The translations under genes were made by a program, and so were the position numbers. Positions 20,461 to 28,283 of a DNA stretch of 64,000 bases are shown in pieces. Under the pieces are notes generated by a model. That model was not told where the DNA came from and made no database searches. It saw only the letters and a list, made by a program, of their open reading frames with translations. Position 1 is the first letter of the stretch. Each line of letters opens with the position of its first letter. Source of the DNA: Oceanicella actignis (GTDB taxonomy: Bacteria; Pseudomonadota; Alphaproteobacteria; Rhodobacterales; Rhodobacteraceae); the NCBI RefSeq assembly GCF_008124525.1, contig NZ_VNHJ01000001.1, forward strand, positions 496,001 to 560,000, written 5' to 3'.

Positions 20461-23049
20461 TCAGCCCGATTCGGGTCCATGCGTGCGCAGCGGTCCGGTC
20501 TTGAACAGGCCCGCCATGTCGTTCTCCGCCTCCGCTCCGGAGGCGGGGCGCGCCTCGGCCGCGCCGGTTTCGGGCGCCGCGCCGCCCGCGCCGCCCCTGC
20601 GTTGCGCGCCGGGCGCGCGGTCCTCCGGCGCGGCGACGCCCTCTCCGCCGCCCTCGCCGCAGTCGTCGTCCGCGCCGCGCGCGCGGTCCGCCGCCGCGCC
20701 GGTTTCGGGCGCCGCGCCGCCCTTGCCGCCCGCGGCGGACGCACGGTCCGCGCCGCCCCTGCCTTCCGCACCGCCGTCGCCGCCATCCGCGCCGCCCGCG
20801 CCGTCCGCCCCGGCCGTGCGCTGCGCGCCGTTTTCGGCCGCGCCCCGGGGCGCCGCGTCGCGCGTTCGAGCGGCGGCGCCTTCGTCGGCCGCCGCCTCGG
20901 GCCCGGGGCCTTCGTCGGCGAAGCCGGCGGGGTCGAGCAGCGCCGGCATGATCCGGCGCACCTCGGTGACGATCGGCTGCGCGTCCAGCATGGTCACGAT
21001 CTGGCTCACATGCTTCACGTCCCGCACTTCAAGGTCTATCCGCGCCCGGTAAAAATCCGGTTTGCGGTCGTTGAACTCGAGCTGCACGATGTCGGCGTTC
21101 ATCTCGGCGATCACCGCGCAGACCCGGGCCAGGGCGCCGCGCTCATGCGCGAAGGTCAGGCTGATCGAGGTCTGATGCGCCTGCGCGGCGCGCTCGTCCC
21201 AGCGCAGATCCAGCCACAGCTCGGGCTTGTCTTCATACGCCGCCAGAATCGGGCAGTCGATGGCGTGAACCGTCACACCCTTGCCCTTGCGCGCGATGCC
21301 CACGATCCGGTCGCCGGGCACGGGCGCGCAGCAGGGGCCGAATCGCACCTTGTGCGCGCGGCTGACGCCGATCACCCCCGGCCCCTCGCCCTGCGCGGGC
21401 GCAGGCGGCGCCTGGCCGGCCGCGGCAGGGAACAGCGCGGCGACGACCTGCGCGCCGGTGACGTCGGCCGCGCCCAAAGCCTGCAGCAGGTCGTCGCGCG
21501 AGGCAAAGCCCATCAGGCGCGCGGCGGTGGACAGGGCCTTGTCGCTCAGCTCCTGGCCCGCGCGCTCGAAGGCCTGGCGGGCGATCTCGCGGCCCATGCG
21601 GATCTCGGCGGCGCGCTGCTCGGTGCGCAGGGCGCGGCGGATGGCCTGCTTGGCGCGGCCGGTGACCACCATCTGCTCCCAGACGGGCTGGGGGCGCTGG
21701 GCGTCGGCGCGGATGATCTCGACCGTCTGCCCGTTGCGCAGCTTGGTCCACAGCGGCGCGCGGCGCCCGTCGATCTTGGCGCCCACGCAGCTGTCGCCGA
21801 TGCGGGTGTGGATGGCGTAGGCGAAGTCGATGGGCGTCGCCCCGCGCGGCAGCTTGATGACCTTGCCCTTGGGCGTGAAGCAGAACACCTGGTCCTGGAA
21901 CATCTCGAGCTTCACATGCTCGAGAAACTCGTTCGGGTTCTCGGCCTGCTCGAAGCTTTCGGTCAGGTTGCGCAGCCACTGGAAGGGGTCGGCGGCGAAG
22001 GGATTGTCGACCCGCGCGCCGTCCTTGTAGGACCAGTGCGCGGCGATGCCGCTTTCGGCCACCTCGTGCATCTGGCGCGTGCGGATCTGCACCTCGACGC
22101 GCTTGGCGTCGCGGCCCGAGACGGTGGTGTGGATCGAGCGGTAGCCGTTCGACTTGGGCTGGCTGATGTAGTCCTTGAAGCGGCCGGGCACCGCGCGCCA
22201 GCGCCGGTGCACCGCGCCCAGCGCGCGGTAGCAGTCGCTTTCGGTCTCGGTGATGATGCGGAAGCCGTAGATGTCGGACAGGCGCGAGAATTCCTCGCCC
22301 TTCTCCTGCATCTTGCGCCAGATCGAATAGGGGCGCTTCTCGCGGCCGGTGACCTGGGCGCTGACGCCCTCGGCGGCCAGGGCGGCGCGGATGTCCTCGG
22401 TGATCTGCGGGATGAGGTCGCCCGTCTCCTTCTTCAGCTGCACGAAGCGGCGCATGATCGAGCGGCGCGCGTCGGGGTTGAGCACGCGGAAGGCCAGGTC
22501 CTCGAGCTCTTCGCGCATGGACTGCATGCCCATGCGCCCGGCCAGCGGCGCGTAGATCTCCATGGTCTCGCGCGCCTTCTGCTCCTGCTTGTGCGGGGGC
22601 ATGTGCGCGATGGTGCGCATGTTGTGCAGCCGGTCGGCCAGCTTGACCAGCAGCACGCGCACGTCCTTGGACATGGCCAGCAGCAGCTTGCGCAGGTTCT
22701 CGGCCTGCTCGGCCTCGGCCGAGCTGAGCTGCAGCTTGGTCAGCTTGGTCACGCCGTCGACGAGCTGGGCGATCTCTTCGCCGAACAGCTCGCGCAGCTC
22801 TTCATGGGTGGCGGGGGTGTCCTCGACCGTGTCGTGCAGCAGCGCGGTGACGATCGTGGCGTCGTCCAGATGCAGCTCGGCCAGGATGTTGGCCACCTCG
22901 ACCGGGTGGTTCCAGTAGGGCTCGCCCGACTTGCGGAACTGCCCGGCATGGGCGCGCGCCCCGAACACGTAGGCCGCGTTCAGGAGCGCTTCGTCCGTGT
23001 TGGGGTTGTAGGCCCGGATGCGCTCGACCAGCTCGTGCGGACGGATCAA
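20461..23049 (-). CDS. rel: Bifunctional (p)ppGpp synthetase/hydrolase with a long tail
   Basis: An 862-residue RelA/SpoT homologue. Order: HD hydrolase domain (ALLHDTVEDT near residue 70), synthetase domain with YGFRIITETE and GYRSIHTTV, TGS domain (GKVIKLPRGATPIDFAYAIH), helical part, and C-terminal ACT domain. It makes and degrades the stringent-response alarmone. Family members in this order are near 700-715 residues. Here about 155 extra residues follow the ACT domain, almost all Ala, Gly, Glu, Asp and Arg, with a 30-bp sequence present twice. The last residues (AGLFKTGPLRTHGPE) look less biased. Follows rpoZ with a 33-base gap. Confidence 0.93.
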   Translation of the reverse strand: MIRPHELVERIRAYNPNTDEALLNAAYVFGARAHAGQFRKSGEPYWNHPVEVANILAELHLDDATIVTALLHDTVEDTPATHEELRELFGEEIAQLVDGVTKLTKLQLSSAEAEQAENLRKLLLAMSKDVRVLLVKLADRLHNMRTIAHMPPHKQEQKARETMEIYAPLAGRMGMQSMREELEDLAFRVLNPDARRSIMRRFVQLKKETGDLIPQITEDIRAALAAEGVSAQVTGREKRPYSIWRKMQEKGEEFSRLSDIYGFRIITETESDCYRALGAVHRRWRAVPGRFKDYISQPKSNGYRSIHTTVSGRDAKRVEVQIRTRQMHEVAESGIAAHWSYKDGARVDNPFAADPFQWLRNLTESFEQAENPNEFLEHVKLEMFQDQVFCFTPKGKVIKLPRGATPIDFAYAIHTRIGDSCVGAKIDGRRAPLWTKLRNGQTVEIIRADAQRPQPVWEQMVVTGRAKQAIRRALRTEQRAAEIRMGREIARQAFERAGQELSDKALSTAARLMGFASRDDLLQALGAADVTGAQVVAALFPAAAGQAPPAPAQGEGPGVIGVSRAHKVRFGPCCAPVPGDRIVGIARKGKGVTVHAIDCPILAAYEDKPELWLDLRWDERAAQAHQTSISLTFAHERGALARVCAVIAEMNADIVQLEFNDRKPDFYRARIDLEVRDVKHVSQIVTMLDAQPIVTEVRRIMPALLDPAGFADEGPGPEAAADEGAAARTRDAAPRGAAENGAQRTAGADGAGGADGGDGGAEGRGGADRASAAGGKGGAAPETGAAADRARGADDDCGEGGGEGVAAPEDRAPGAQRRGGAGGAAPETGAAEARPASGAEAENDMAGLFKTGPLRTHGPESG
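20558..20722 (-). repeat. 30-bp direct repeat in the rel tail
   Basis: The same 30 bases occur at 20558-20587 and 20693-20722, exactly 135 bases apart (a multiple of three), coding GGAAPETGAA twice. It indicates that the low-complexity tail grew partly by in-frame duplication. Confidence 0.85.
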
Positions 23050-23082
23050 GGCGCGCTCCGGGTCACATGCGGCATGGCCGCG

Positions 23083-23439
23083 TCAGGCCTTGCCCTGCTC
23101 GGCCAGCAGGCGGCGCAGCATCTCTTCCTCGTTCAGCCCGTCGTCTTCGGGCTTGTCCTCTTCGAGGGCGCCCATCAGGCGCGGCATGTCGTCCTCTTCG
23201 GGCTCGTCCACCTCGATCTGGCGCTGGAAGTCGCGGATCGCCGACTCTTCCAGATCGCGGGGGTCGATCGTCTCTTCGGCGATCTCGCGCAGGGCGACGA
23301 CGGGGTTCTTGTCGTTGTCGCGCTCGACGGTGATCGGCGCGCCGGAAGAGATCTGCCGCGCGCGGTGGGCGGCCAGAACGACCAGGTCGAACCGGTTCGG
23401 GATCTTGTCCACGCAATCTTCTACGGTGACGCGGGCCAT
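23083..23439 (-). CDS. rpoZ: RNA polymerase omega subunit
   Basis: A 118-residue protein beginning [28 protein letters not shown], the omega signature, with the [14 protein letters not shown] motif near residue 45 and an acidic C-terminal extension typical of alphaproteobacteria. Omega helps fold beta-prime and mediates ppGpp action on RNA polymerase, which fits its place directly upstream of rel. A strong promoter (23476-23504) precedes it and probably drives rpoZ-rel. Confidence 0.95.
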   Translation of the reverse strand: MARVTVEDCVDKIPNRFDLVVLAAHRARQISSGAPITVERDNDKNPVVALREIAEETIDPRDLEESAIRDFQRQIEVDEPEEDDMPRLMGALEEDKPEDDGLNEEEMLRRLLAEQGKA

Positions 23440-23475
23440 GCGGGCGCTCCGGTGTTCTGTGAACGGGAAGTCGCT

Positions 23476-23504
23476 TATCTAGACCCCTTGAGGGCGAAAG
23501 GCAA
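23476..23504 (-). promoter_or_regulatory. Sigma-70 promoter of rpoZ-rel
   Basis: Minus strand: TTGCCT (23499-23504), 17-base spacer, TAGATA (23476-23481). Transcription would start near 23469, about 30 bases before the rpoZ ATG. An inverted repeat CCCCTTG/CAAGGGG (23484-23508) overlaps the spacer and -35 and may also end the folK transcript. Confidence 0.6.
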
Positions 23505-23536
23505 GGGGTGCGGGCCGGGGCGAAGGGCGGCGGCGC

Positions 23537-24106
23537 TCAGGGGCCGGCGGGCAGCGGCGACATGCCCGCCATCGCCCCCGGACCCAACGCCGCCAGCATC
23601 TGCGCCGCCGTCAAGCCCGAAACCGGGTGGCGCCAGGCGGGCGCGACCTCGGCCAGCGGCGCCAGGACGAAGGCGCGTTCATGCGCGCGCGGGTGCGGCA
23701 GGATCAGCCGGTCCGGGGCGGGCAGGGCGCCGGCCCGGTCGCTCAGCGCCATCCATCGGCGCAGCTCGTCCGCGTCGGGGGCGATGCGCCCGCCCCAGTC
23801 GATCAGGTCCAGATCGCAGCTGCGCGGCGCCCAGCGCGCCGGGCGCGCGCGCCCCAGCGCGTCTTCGACCCGGTGCAGGGCGGCCAGCACGCCCTCGGCC
23901 GGCAGGGCCGATTCGCACGCCGCCGCGCCGTTGACGAAATCGGGACCCGATCCGGGCGGATGGGCGGGGGTGCGCCACCACCGACTGACGCGGATGGGGC
24001 GCACCCCCTCTGCCGCAAGCCGCGCAAGCGCCTCGTCCAGCGTCTGCGCGGGCGCCCGCTCGCCCGCCGGAAGGTTGGCGCCCAGCGCGATCAGGCATAA
24101 AGTCAT
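23537..24106 (-). CDS. folK: HPPK, 6-hydroxymethyl-7,8-dihydropterin pyrophosphokinase
   Basis: A 189-residue folate-pathway enzyme that transfers pyrophosphate from ATP to hydroxymethyldihydropterin. Motifs: ALGANLP at the N-terminus, WWRTPAHPPGSGPDFVNGAA (substrate loop), RWAPRSCDLDLIDWGG (the RxxRxxDxDxL metal motif) and LPHPRAHERAFVLAPL. I choose 24106 because the homologous sequence begins MTLCLIALGAN. A longer frame from 24163 would run through the divergent promoter and adds Cys/Arg-rich residues not seen in the family. Divergent from the NYN gene. Confidence 0.9.
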   Translation of the reverse strand: MTLCLIALGANLPAGERAPAQTLDEALARLAAEGVRPIRVSRWWRTPAHPPGSGPDFVNGAAACESALPAEGVLAALHRVEDALGRARPARWAPRSCDLDLIDWGGRIAPDADELRRWMALSDRAGALPAPDRLILPHPRAHERAFVLAPLAEVAPAWRHPVSGLTAAQMLAALGPGAMAGMSPLPAGP

Positions 24107-24125
24107 CGTCCGCGTCCGCTTGCGA

Positions 24126-24153
24126 TTGCAACATTCAGCAGACGCGATATTTT
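24126..24153 (+). promoter_or_regulatory. Candidate promoter of the NYN gene
   Basis: TTGCAA (24126-24131), 16 bases, TATTTT (24148-24153) in the AT-richer gap between folK and the NYN gene. Predicted start near 24160, about 64 bases before the ATG. Sequence match only. Confidence 0.4.
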
Positions 24154-24223
24154 CCAGCGCCATGCGCTTGGCATCCCCACGGCTCGTGACGGCCGGCCCG
24201 GCGTCTCATTTTTAGGAGTGCTC

Positions 24224-24790
24224 ATGTTCTACCGTGACGAAAGACTGGCCCTCTTCATAGATGGGTCGAACCTCTACGCCGCAGCCAAGGCGCTGGGCTT
24301 CGACATCGACTACAAGCTGTTGCGCAGCGAGTTCATGCGGCGCGGCAAGCTGGTGCGGGCCTTCTACTACACCGCCCTGGTCGAGGATCAGGAATATTCG
24401 CCGATCCGACCCCTGGTGGATTGGCTGGACTACAACGGCTTCACCATGGTGACCAAGGCGGCCAAGGAATTCACCGATTCCATGGGCCGGCGCAAGGTCA
24501 AGGGCAACATGGACATCGAGCTGGCCGTTGACGCCATGGAGCTGGCGCCGCGCATCGATCACATGGTGCTGTTCTCGGGCGACGGCGATTTCCGCCCGCT
24601 GGTCAAGGGCATTCAGCGCAAGGGCGTGCGGGTGTCGGTGGTCTCGACCATCCGCTCGAACCCGCCCATGATCGCCGACGAGCTGCGCCGCCAGGCCGAC
24701 AACTTCATCGAGCTGGACGAGCTGCGCGACGTGATCGGCCGCCCGCCGCGCCCGCCGCGCGCCGAACCCGAGGAGGCCGGCGAGGACTGA
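24224..24790 (+). CDS. NYN domain (LabA/DUF88-type) putative ribonuclease
   Basis: A 188-residue PIN-like protein. Acidic residues expected at the metal site are in ALFIDGSNLY (residues 9-18), KGNMDIELAVDAM (about 98-110) and FSGDGDFRPLV (about 119-129). The family has roles in RNA turnover and circadian output, but the target here is unknown. AGGAG at 24214-24218 lies five bases before the ATG, which settles the start. The C-terminus is a short Pro/Arg-rich tail. Divergent from folK, convergent with pepF. Confidence 0.88.
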   Translation: MFYRDERLALFIDGSNLYAAAKALGFDIDYKLLRSEFMRRGKLVRAFYYTALVEDQEYSPIRPLVDWLDYNGFTMVTKAAKEFTDSMGRRKVKGNMDIELAVDAMELAPRIDHMVLFSGDGDFRPLVKGIQRKGVRVSVVSTIRSNPPMIADELRRQADNFIELDELRDVIGRPPRPPRAEPEEAGED

Positions 24791-24804
24791 GCCCCGCCGG
24801 CTCG

Positions 24805-24836
24805 GCGCCCCGCCGGCCGCGGCCATGGCGGGGCGC
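24805..24836. terminator. Hairpin between convergent NYN and pepF genes
   Basis: Perfect 10-bp inverted repeat GCGCCCCGCC/GGCGGGGCGC with a 12-base loop. It abuts the pepF stop and lies 15 bases after the NYN stop. No T run; position supports a two-way terminator. Confidence 0.55.
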
Positions 24837-26681
24837 TCAGCCTTCCATCGCCTCGAGCTCGTCGATCATCGAGGCGATCAGCCCCAGACCCTTGTCCCAG
24901 AAGCCCGGATCCGAGGCGTCCAGCCCGAAGGGGGCCAGAAGCTCGCGATACGACTTCGCGCCGCCCGCGGCGAGCAGGTCGAAATACTTGCGCTCGAAAT
25001 CCGGGTCGCCCTCCTCGTAGACGGCGTAGAGCGCGTTCACCAGCCCGTCGCCGAACGCATAGGCGTAGACGTAGAAGGGCGAGTGGATGAAGTGGGGCAC
25101 ATAGGTCCAGAAGTTCTCGTAGCCGGGGGCGAACTCGAAGGCCGGGCCCAGGCTTTCGCTCTGCACGTCCAGCCAGATGCGGCCGATGCGCTCGGCCGTC
25201 AGCTCGCCCTCGCGGCGCGCCTCGTGCACGCGCGACTCGAAGTCGTAAAAGGCGATCTGACGCACGACGGTGTTGATCATGTCCTCGACCTTGCCGGCCA
25301 GCAGCGCCTTGCGCCGACGCGGATCGGTCTGCGCGGCCAGAAGCTTGCGGAAGGTCAGCATCTCGCCGAAGACGCTGGCGGTCTCGGCCAGGGTCAGCGG
25401 CGTCGAGGACAGAAGCTCGCCCTGGGCGGCGGCCAGGCGCTGATGCACGCCATGGCCCAGCTCATGCGCCAGGGTCATCACGTCGCGCGTCTTGCCCAGA
25501 TAGTTGAGCATCACATAGGGATGCACGTCGGTCACGGTGGGGTGGGCGAAGGCGCCGGGCGCCTTGCCCGGCTTGACCGGCGCGTCGATCCAGCCCTTGT
25601 CGAAGAAGGGCTCGGCCAGCTCGGCCATCCGCGGCGAGAAGTCGGCGTAGGCCTCGAGCACGATGCGCCGCGCCTCGTCCCAAGGGATCTTGCGGTCCTC
25701 TTCCTCGGGCAGCGGGGCGTTGCGGTCCCAGTGCTGCAGCTTGTCCAGCCCCAGCCAACGGGCCTTGAGCGCGTAATAGCGGTGCGACAGCCGCGGATAG
25801 GCCGCCACCACCGCATCGCGCAGGGCCTGCACGACCTCGGGCTCGACCTGGTTGGACAGGTGGCGCGCCATCTGCGGCGTGGGCAGCTTGCGCCAGCGGT
25901 CCTCGATCTCCTTCTCCTTGACCAGCGTGTTGGTGATGCGCACGAACAGGGGCAGGTTCCGCGCGAAGACCTCGCTCAGCGCGGCGGCGGCGGCGGCGCG
26001 CTTGCCGCGGTCGGCGTCCGAAAGCAGCGTCAGCGTCGCCTCGAGGGGCAGCTCCTCGCCCTCGACCTCGAAGGTCAGCCGCGCCATGGTCTCGTCGAAC
26101 AGGCGGTTCCAGGCCGCGGCGCCGACCACCGACTGGTCGTGCAGGAACTTCTCCAGCTCGTCCGACAGCTGGTAGGGGCGGAAGGCGCGCAGCCGGTCGA
26201 GCCAGGGCTTGTAGCGCGCAAGCTCGGGGTCTGCCAGGGCGCGGGCCAGGGCCTCGTCGTCGATGCGGTTGAGCTCGAGCGTGAAGAACACCAGCGGCGT
26301 GGTGATGCGCGTCACCTCCTCCTGCATGTCGCCCATGAACTTGGCGCGCGCCGGGTCGGCGGTGTTCTGGTAATAGAGCAGGCCGGCATAGGACATGATG
26401 CGCCCCAGCACCTGCTGCAGCTTCTCGTAGCGGCGCACCGCCTCGGCCAGCCCCGCGCCGTCGAGCGCGGCCAGGCGTCCCTCGAGATCGGCGGCGAAGG
26501 CGGCGGCCTCGTTGCGCGCCCAGTCCAGGTCGCGGCGCAGCTCGGGGCTGTCCATGCCGGGGTAGAGGTCGTCCAGGTTCCACTCGGGCAGATCGCCCAG
26601 CGGCGCGCCGCCGCCCTCGCGCGCGGCCTCGCTGGCCGGGAATGTGCGGGGCAGGGGGGCGAGCGGTGGCGTCTGGCGCAT
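24837..26681 (-). CDS. pepF: Oligoendopeptidase F (M3 family)
   Basis: A 614-residue cytoplasmic zinc peptidase of the M3 family that breaks down oligopeptides. The zinc site is HELGHGVHQ at residues 406-414, with the further glutamate in PLTLAETASVFGEML. The N-terminal helical domain starts WNLDDLYPGMDSPELRRDL, a PepF signature. GGAGG lies six bases upstream of the start. Length fits the PepF/pz-peptidase group. Monocistronic; the upstream neighbour is a small secreted protein on the same strand. Confidence 0.93.
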   Translation of the reverse strand: MRQTPPLAPLPRTFPASEAAREGGGAPLGDLPEWNLDDLYPGMDSPELRRDLDWARNEAAAFAADLEGRLAALDGAGLAEAVRRYEKLQQVLGRIMSYAGLLYYQNTADPARAKFMGDMQEEVTRITTPLVFFTLELNRIDDEALARALADPELARYKPWLDRLRAFRPYQLSDELEKFLHDQSVVGAAAWNRLFDETMARLTFEVEGEELPLEATLTLLSDADRGKRAAAAAALSEVFARNLPLFVRITNTLVKEKEIEDRWRKLPTPQMARHLSNQVEPEVVQALRDAVVAAYPRLSHRYYALKARWLGLDKLQHWDRNAPLPEEEDRKIPWDEARRIVLEAYADFSPRMAELAEPFFDKGWIDAPVKPGKAPGAFAHPTVTDVHPYVMLNYLGKTRDVMTLAHELGHGVHQRLAAAQGELLSSTPLTLAETASVFGEMLTFRKLLAAQTDPRRRKALLAGKVEDMINTVVRQIAFYDFESRVHEARREGELTAERIGRIWLDVQSESLGPAFEFAPGYENFWTYVPHFIHSPFYVYAYAFGDGLVNALYAVYEEGDPDFERKYFDLLAAGGAKSYRELLAPFGLDASDPGFWDKGLGLIASMIDELEAMEG

Positions 26682-26756
26682 GTGGGGCCTCCGGATGGGA
26701 TGTGGTCGGTCGTTCCTGCGCTCAGGTAACGCCTTGGGCGGCGCAGGGGAAGGGGA

Positions 26757-27098
26757 TCAGAGCTCGAGCGTCTCGGGCGCGTCGGTGTCGGGCGCGTGCT
26801 CGGGCGCATCGGGGGGCGCGGGCGACGGGCGCTTGCGCGGGATCAGGATGTCGCCGTTGGGCAGGATCCGCGGCGCGTCGTAGTCGTCGAGCGCGCCCAG
26901 CGTTTCCTGAAGCCCGCGCAGCGCTGGGCCGAGCTGCCGCGTCAGGGATTCGAGCGCGTCGCGCGCGGCGCGCTCCAGCTCTTCGGCCAGCGGCCGTTCG
27001 GGCGGGGCGTCGGGGCCGGCGCCGGGGGGCTCGGCCGCCGCCGGCGCGGCCAGCGCAAGGACAAGCGCCGCGGCAAGATGCGTCCTGTGTCGGTTCAT
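26757..27098 (-). CDS. Small secreted protein with LPNGDIL motif
   Basis: A 113-residue protein with a Sec signal (LAAALVLALAAPAAAEPP, cleavage after AAA), a charged helical part (LAEELERAARDALESLTRQLGPALRGLQETL) and the motif DYDAPRILPNGDILIPRKRP, followed by a Pro/Asp-rich end. Small periplasmic proteins with the same ending occur in many Rhodobacterales, often mislabelled as ATPases although no nucleotide-binding motif is present. Function unknown. ATG 27098 is preferred to an upstream TTG. Confidence 0.65.
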   Translation of the reverse strand: MNRHRTHLAAALVLALAAPAAAEPPGAGPDAPPERPLAEELERAARDALESLTRQLGPALRGLQETLGALDDYDAPRILPNGDILIPRKRPSPAPPDAPEHAPDTDAPETLEL

Positions 27099-27145
27099 AG
27101 GCAAGAGATGGGGCGCGCCGCGCGCGATTCCAAGCCCCGCGCATG

Positions 27146-27179
27146 AAAACGCCCCGCGGCCCTGGGGGCGCGGGGCGTT
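27146..27179 (-). terminator. Intrinsic terminator of the OmpA-type lipoprotein gene
   Basis: Eleven-bp stem AACGCCCCGCG/CGCGGGGCGTT with a 10-base loop, followed on the minus strand by TTTT. It lies about 45 bases beyond the stop at 27222. A second GC hairpin (near 27188-27209) sits between. Classical form, so fairly sure. Confidence 0.75.
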
Positions 27180-27221
27180 GCAGGCGGGCGCCGGGTCGGA
27201 CCCGGCGCCGTCAAGCCCGGA

Positions 27222-28046
27222 TCACTCCGAGATCGCGATGGTGGCGCGACGGTTGCGCGGCTCGCGCACGTTGTCCGGGGTCGGCACGGCCAGCTCGGCC
27301 TCCGAACGGCCCGCGGTGGTCACGTTGCCCACCTTGACGTTCTGCGCGGCGGCGCGGGCCAGAAGGGCCTTCTTCACCGCTTCGGCGCGGCGCTCGGACA
27401 GCTTCTGGTTGTACTCGAAGGTGCCGACCGTGTCGGTGTGGCCGACGATCGAGACCAGCGGCTCGGCATAGGCGCGCATGGCCTCGACGACCTCGTTGAT
27501 CACCTCCTGCGCGGCCTTGGTGATGTCGTAACGGTCGAAGCCGAAATACACCACGTAGTCGGCCGACACGCCGGCGCAGGCCTTGAGGGCGTCGTCCAGC
27601 ATGGCCTTGGCGTCTTCGGCCGAGATGCAGGCCAGCGCGCCCTCGGCGAGCGACTCGAGATACTGATCCCAGTAGGCCTGCGCGCGGGCGCACTCGGCCG
27701 GGCGCGCGGCGGCGTTCTCGGTGATGGTCGCCACGGTCTTCTCGTAGCCGTCGGCGCTCACGCCCAGATCGGCGGGCGACCACGGAGCGACGCCGCCGTT
27801 GGCGGCCGCTTCGGACTTGGCGATGTAGGCGGTCGCGTCCATCCAGTTCACGTCCTGGGTGGCCGAACGGTTCGCCAGGCCCTGGTATTCGCGCGCCAGC
27901 GCGGCGTTGAAGTCGCCGCCCTCGATCGACGTGCCCAGATAGCTTTCGGCGGTGAACGTCCCGCCAAGATTGGCGCCCGGCAGCGACGAGCATCCGGCGA
28001 CCGCCAGAGCGGCGGCGGCCATGGTCATGCGGGAAATCATGTTCAT
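27222..28046 (-). CDS. OmpA family outer-membrane lipoprotein
   Basis: A 274-residue lipoprotein: the N-terminus ends in the lipobox LAVAGC (Cys19), then an unrecognised helical region with several cysteines, and a C-terminal OmpA domain (about 165-274) with YFGFDRYDITK, SIVGHTDTVGTFEYNQKLSERRAEAVKKAL and EPRNRRATI, the residues that clasp peptidoglycan. It probably links the outer membrane to the cell wall. The middle differs from Pal, so it is not simply named pal. Start 28046 has GGAGA upstream. It is divergent from the NtrC-like regulator and ends in a clear terminator. Confidence 0.85.
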   Translation of the reverse strand: MNMISRMTMAAAALAVAGCSSLPGANLGGTFTAESYLGTSIEGGDFNAALAREYQGLANRSATQDVNWMDATAYIAKSEAAANGGVAPWSPADLGVSADGYEKTVATITENAAARPAECARAQAYWDQYLESLAEGALACISAEDAKAMLDDALKACAGVSADYVVYFGFDRYDITKAAQEVINEVVEAMRAYAEPLVSIVGHTDTVGTFEYNQKLSERRAEAVKKALLARAAAQNVKVGNVTTAGRSEAELAVPTPDNVREPRNRRATIAISE

Positions 28047-28283
28047 CCCTCTCTCCGTCTCGTTTTCGCCGAGGGCGTTGTCCCCCGGCTGTGATTCTGA
28101 CGGATCGCGTCCTTGCGGCGCGATCTCGTCCCGACGCTTCGCACGAAGCGCCTGCGATTTCAATGCGTCCGGCGCGCGCGCGGCCCCGACGACACGCATA
28201 AATCGTTGCGCGTCGCGGATACACAACACTTTAACCCGCCCTCGCGCAAGCTGTCACCCGAGGAGGCGAGCAGGGGTGAGCGA

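Noticed and set aside
19255-23934. A very long open frame of about 1560 codons on the plus strand, and similar long frames at 29854-32556 and 34341-36740
   Set aside because: They run antisense to clearly recognised genes (pdxJ, rel, rpoZ, etfQO, acylase). Very high GC keeps other frames open, and their translations have no known motif.
23537-24163. Longer folK start at 24163
   Set aside because: It would add 19 residues unlike the family and extend into the promoter of the divergent NYN gene; 24106 fits the conserved start.
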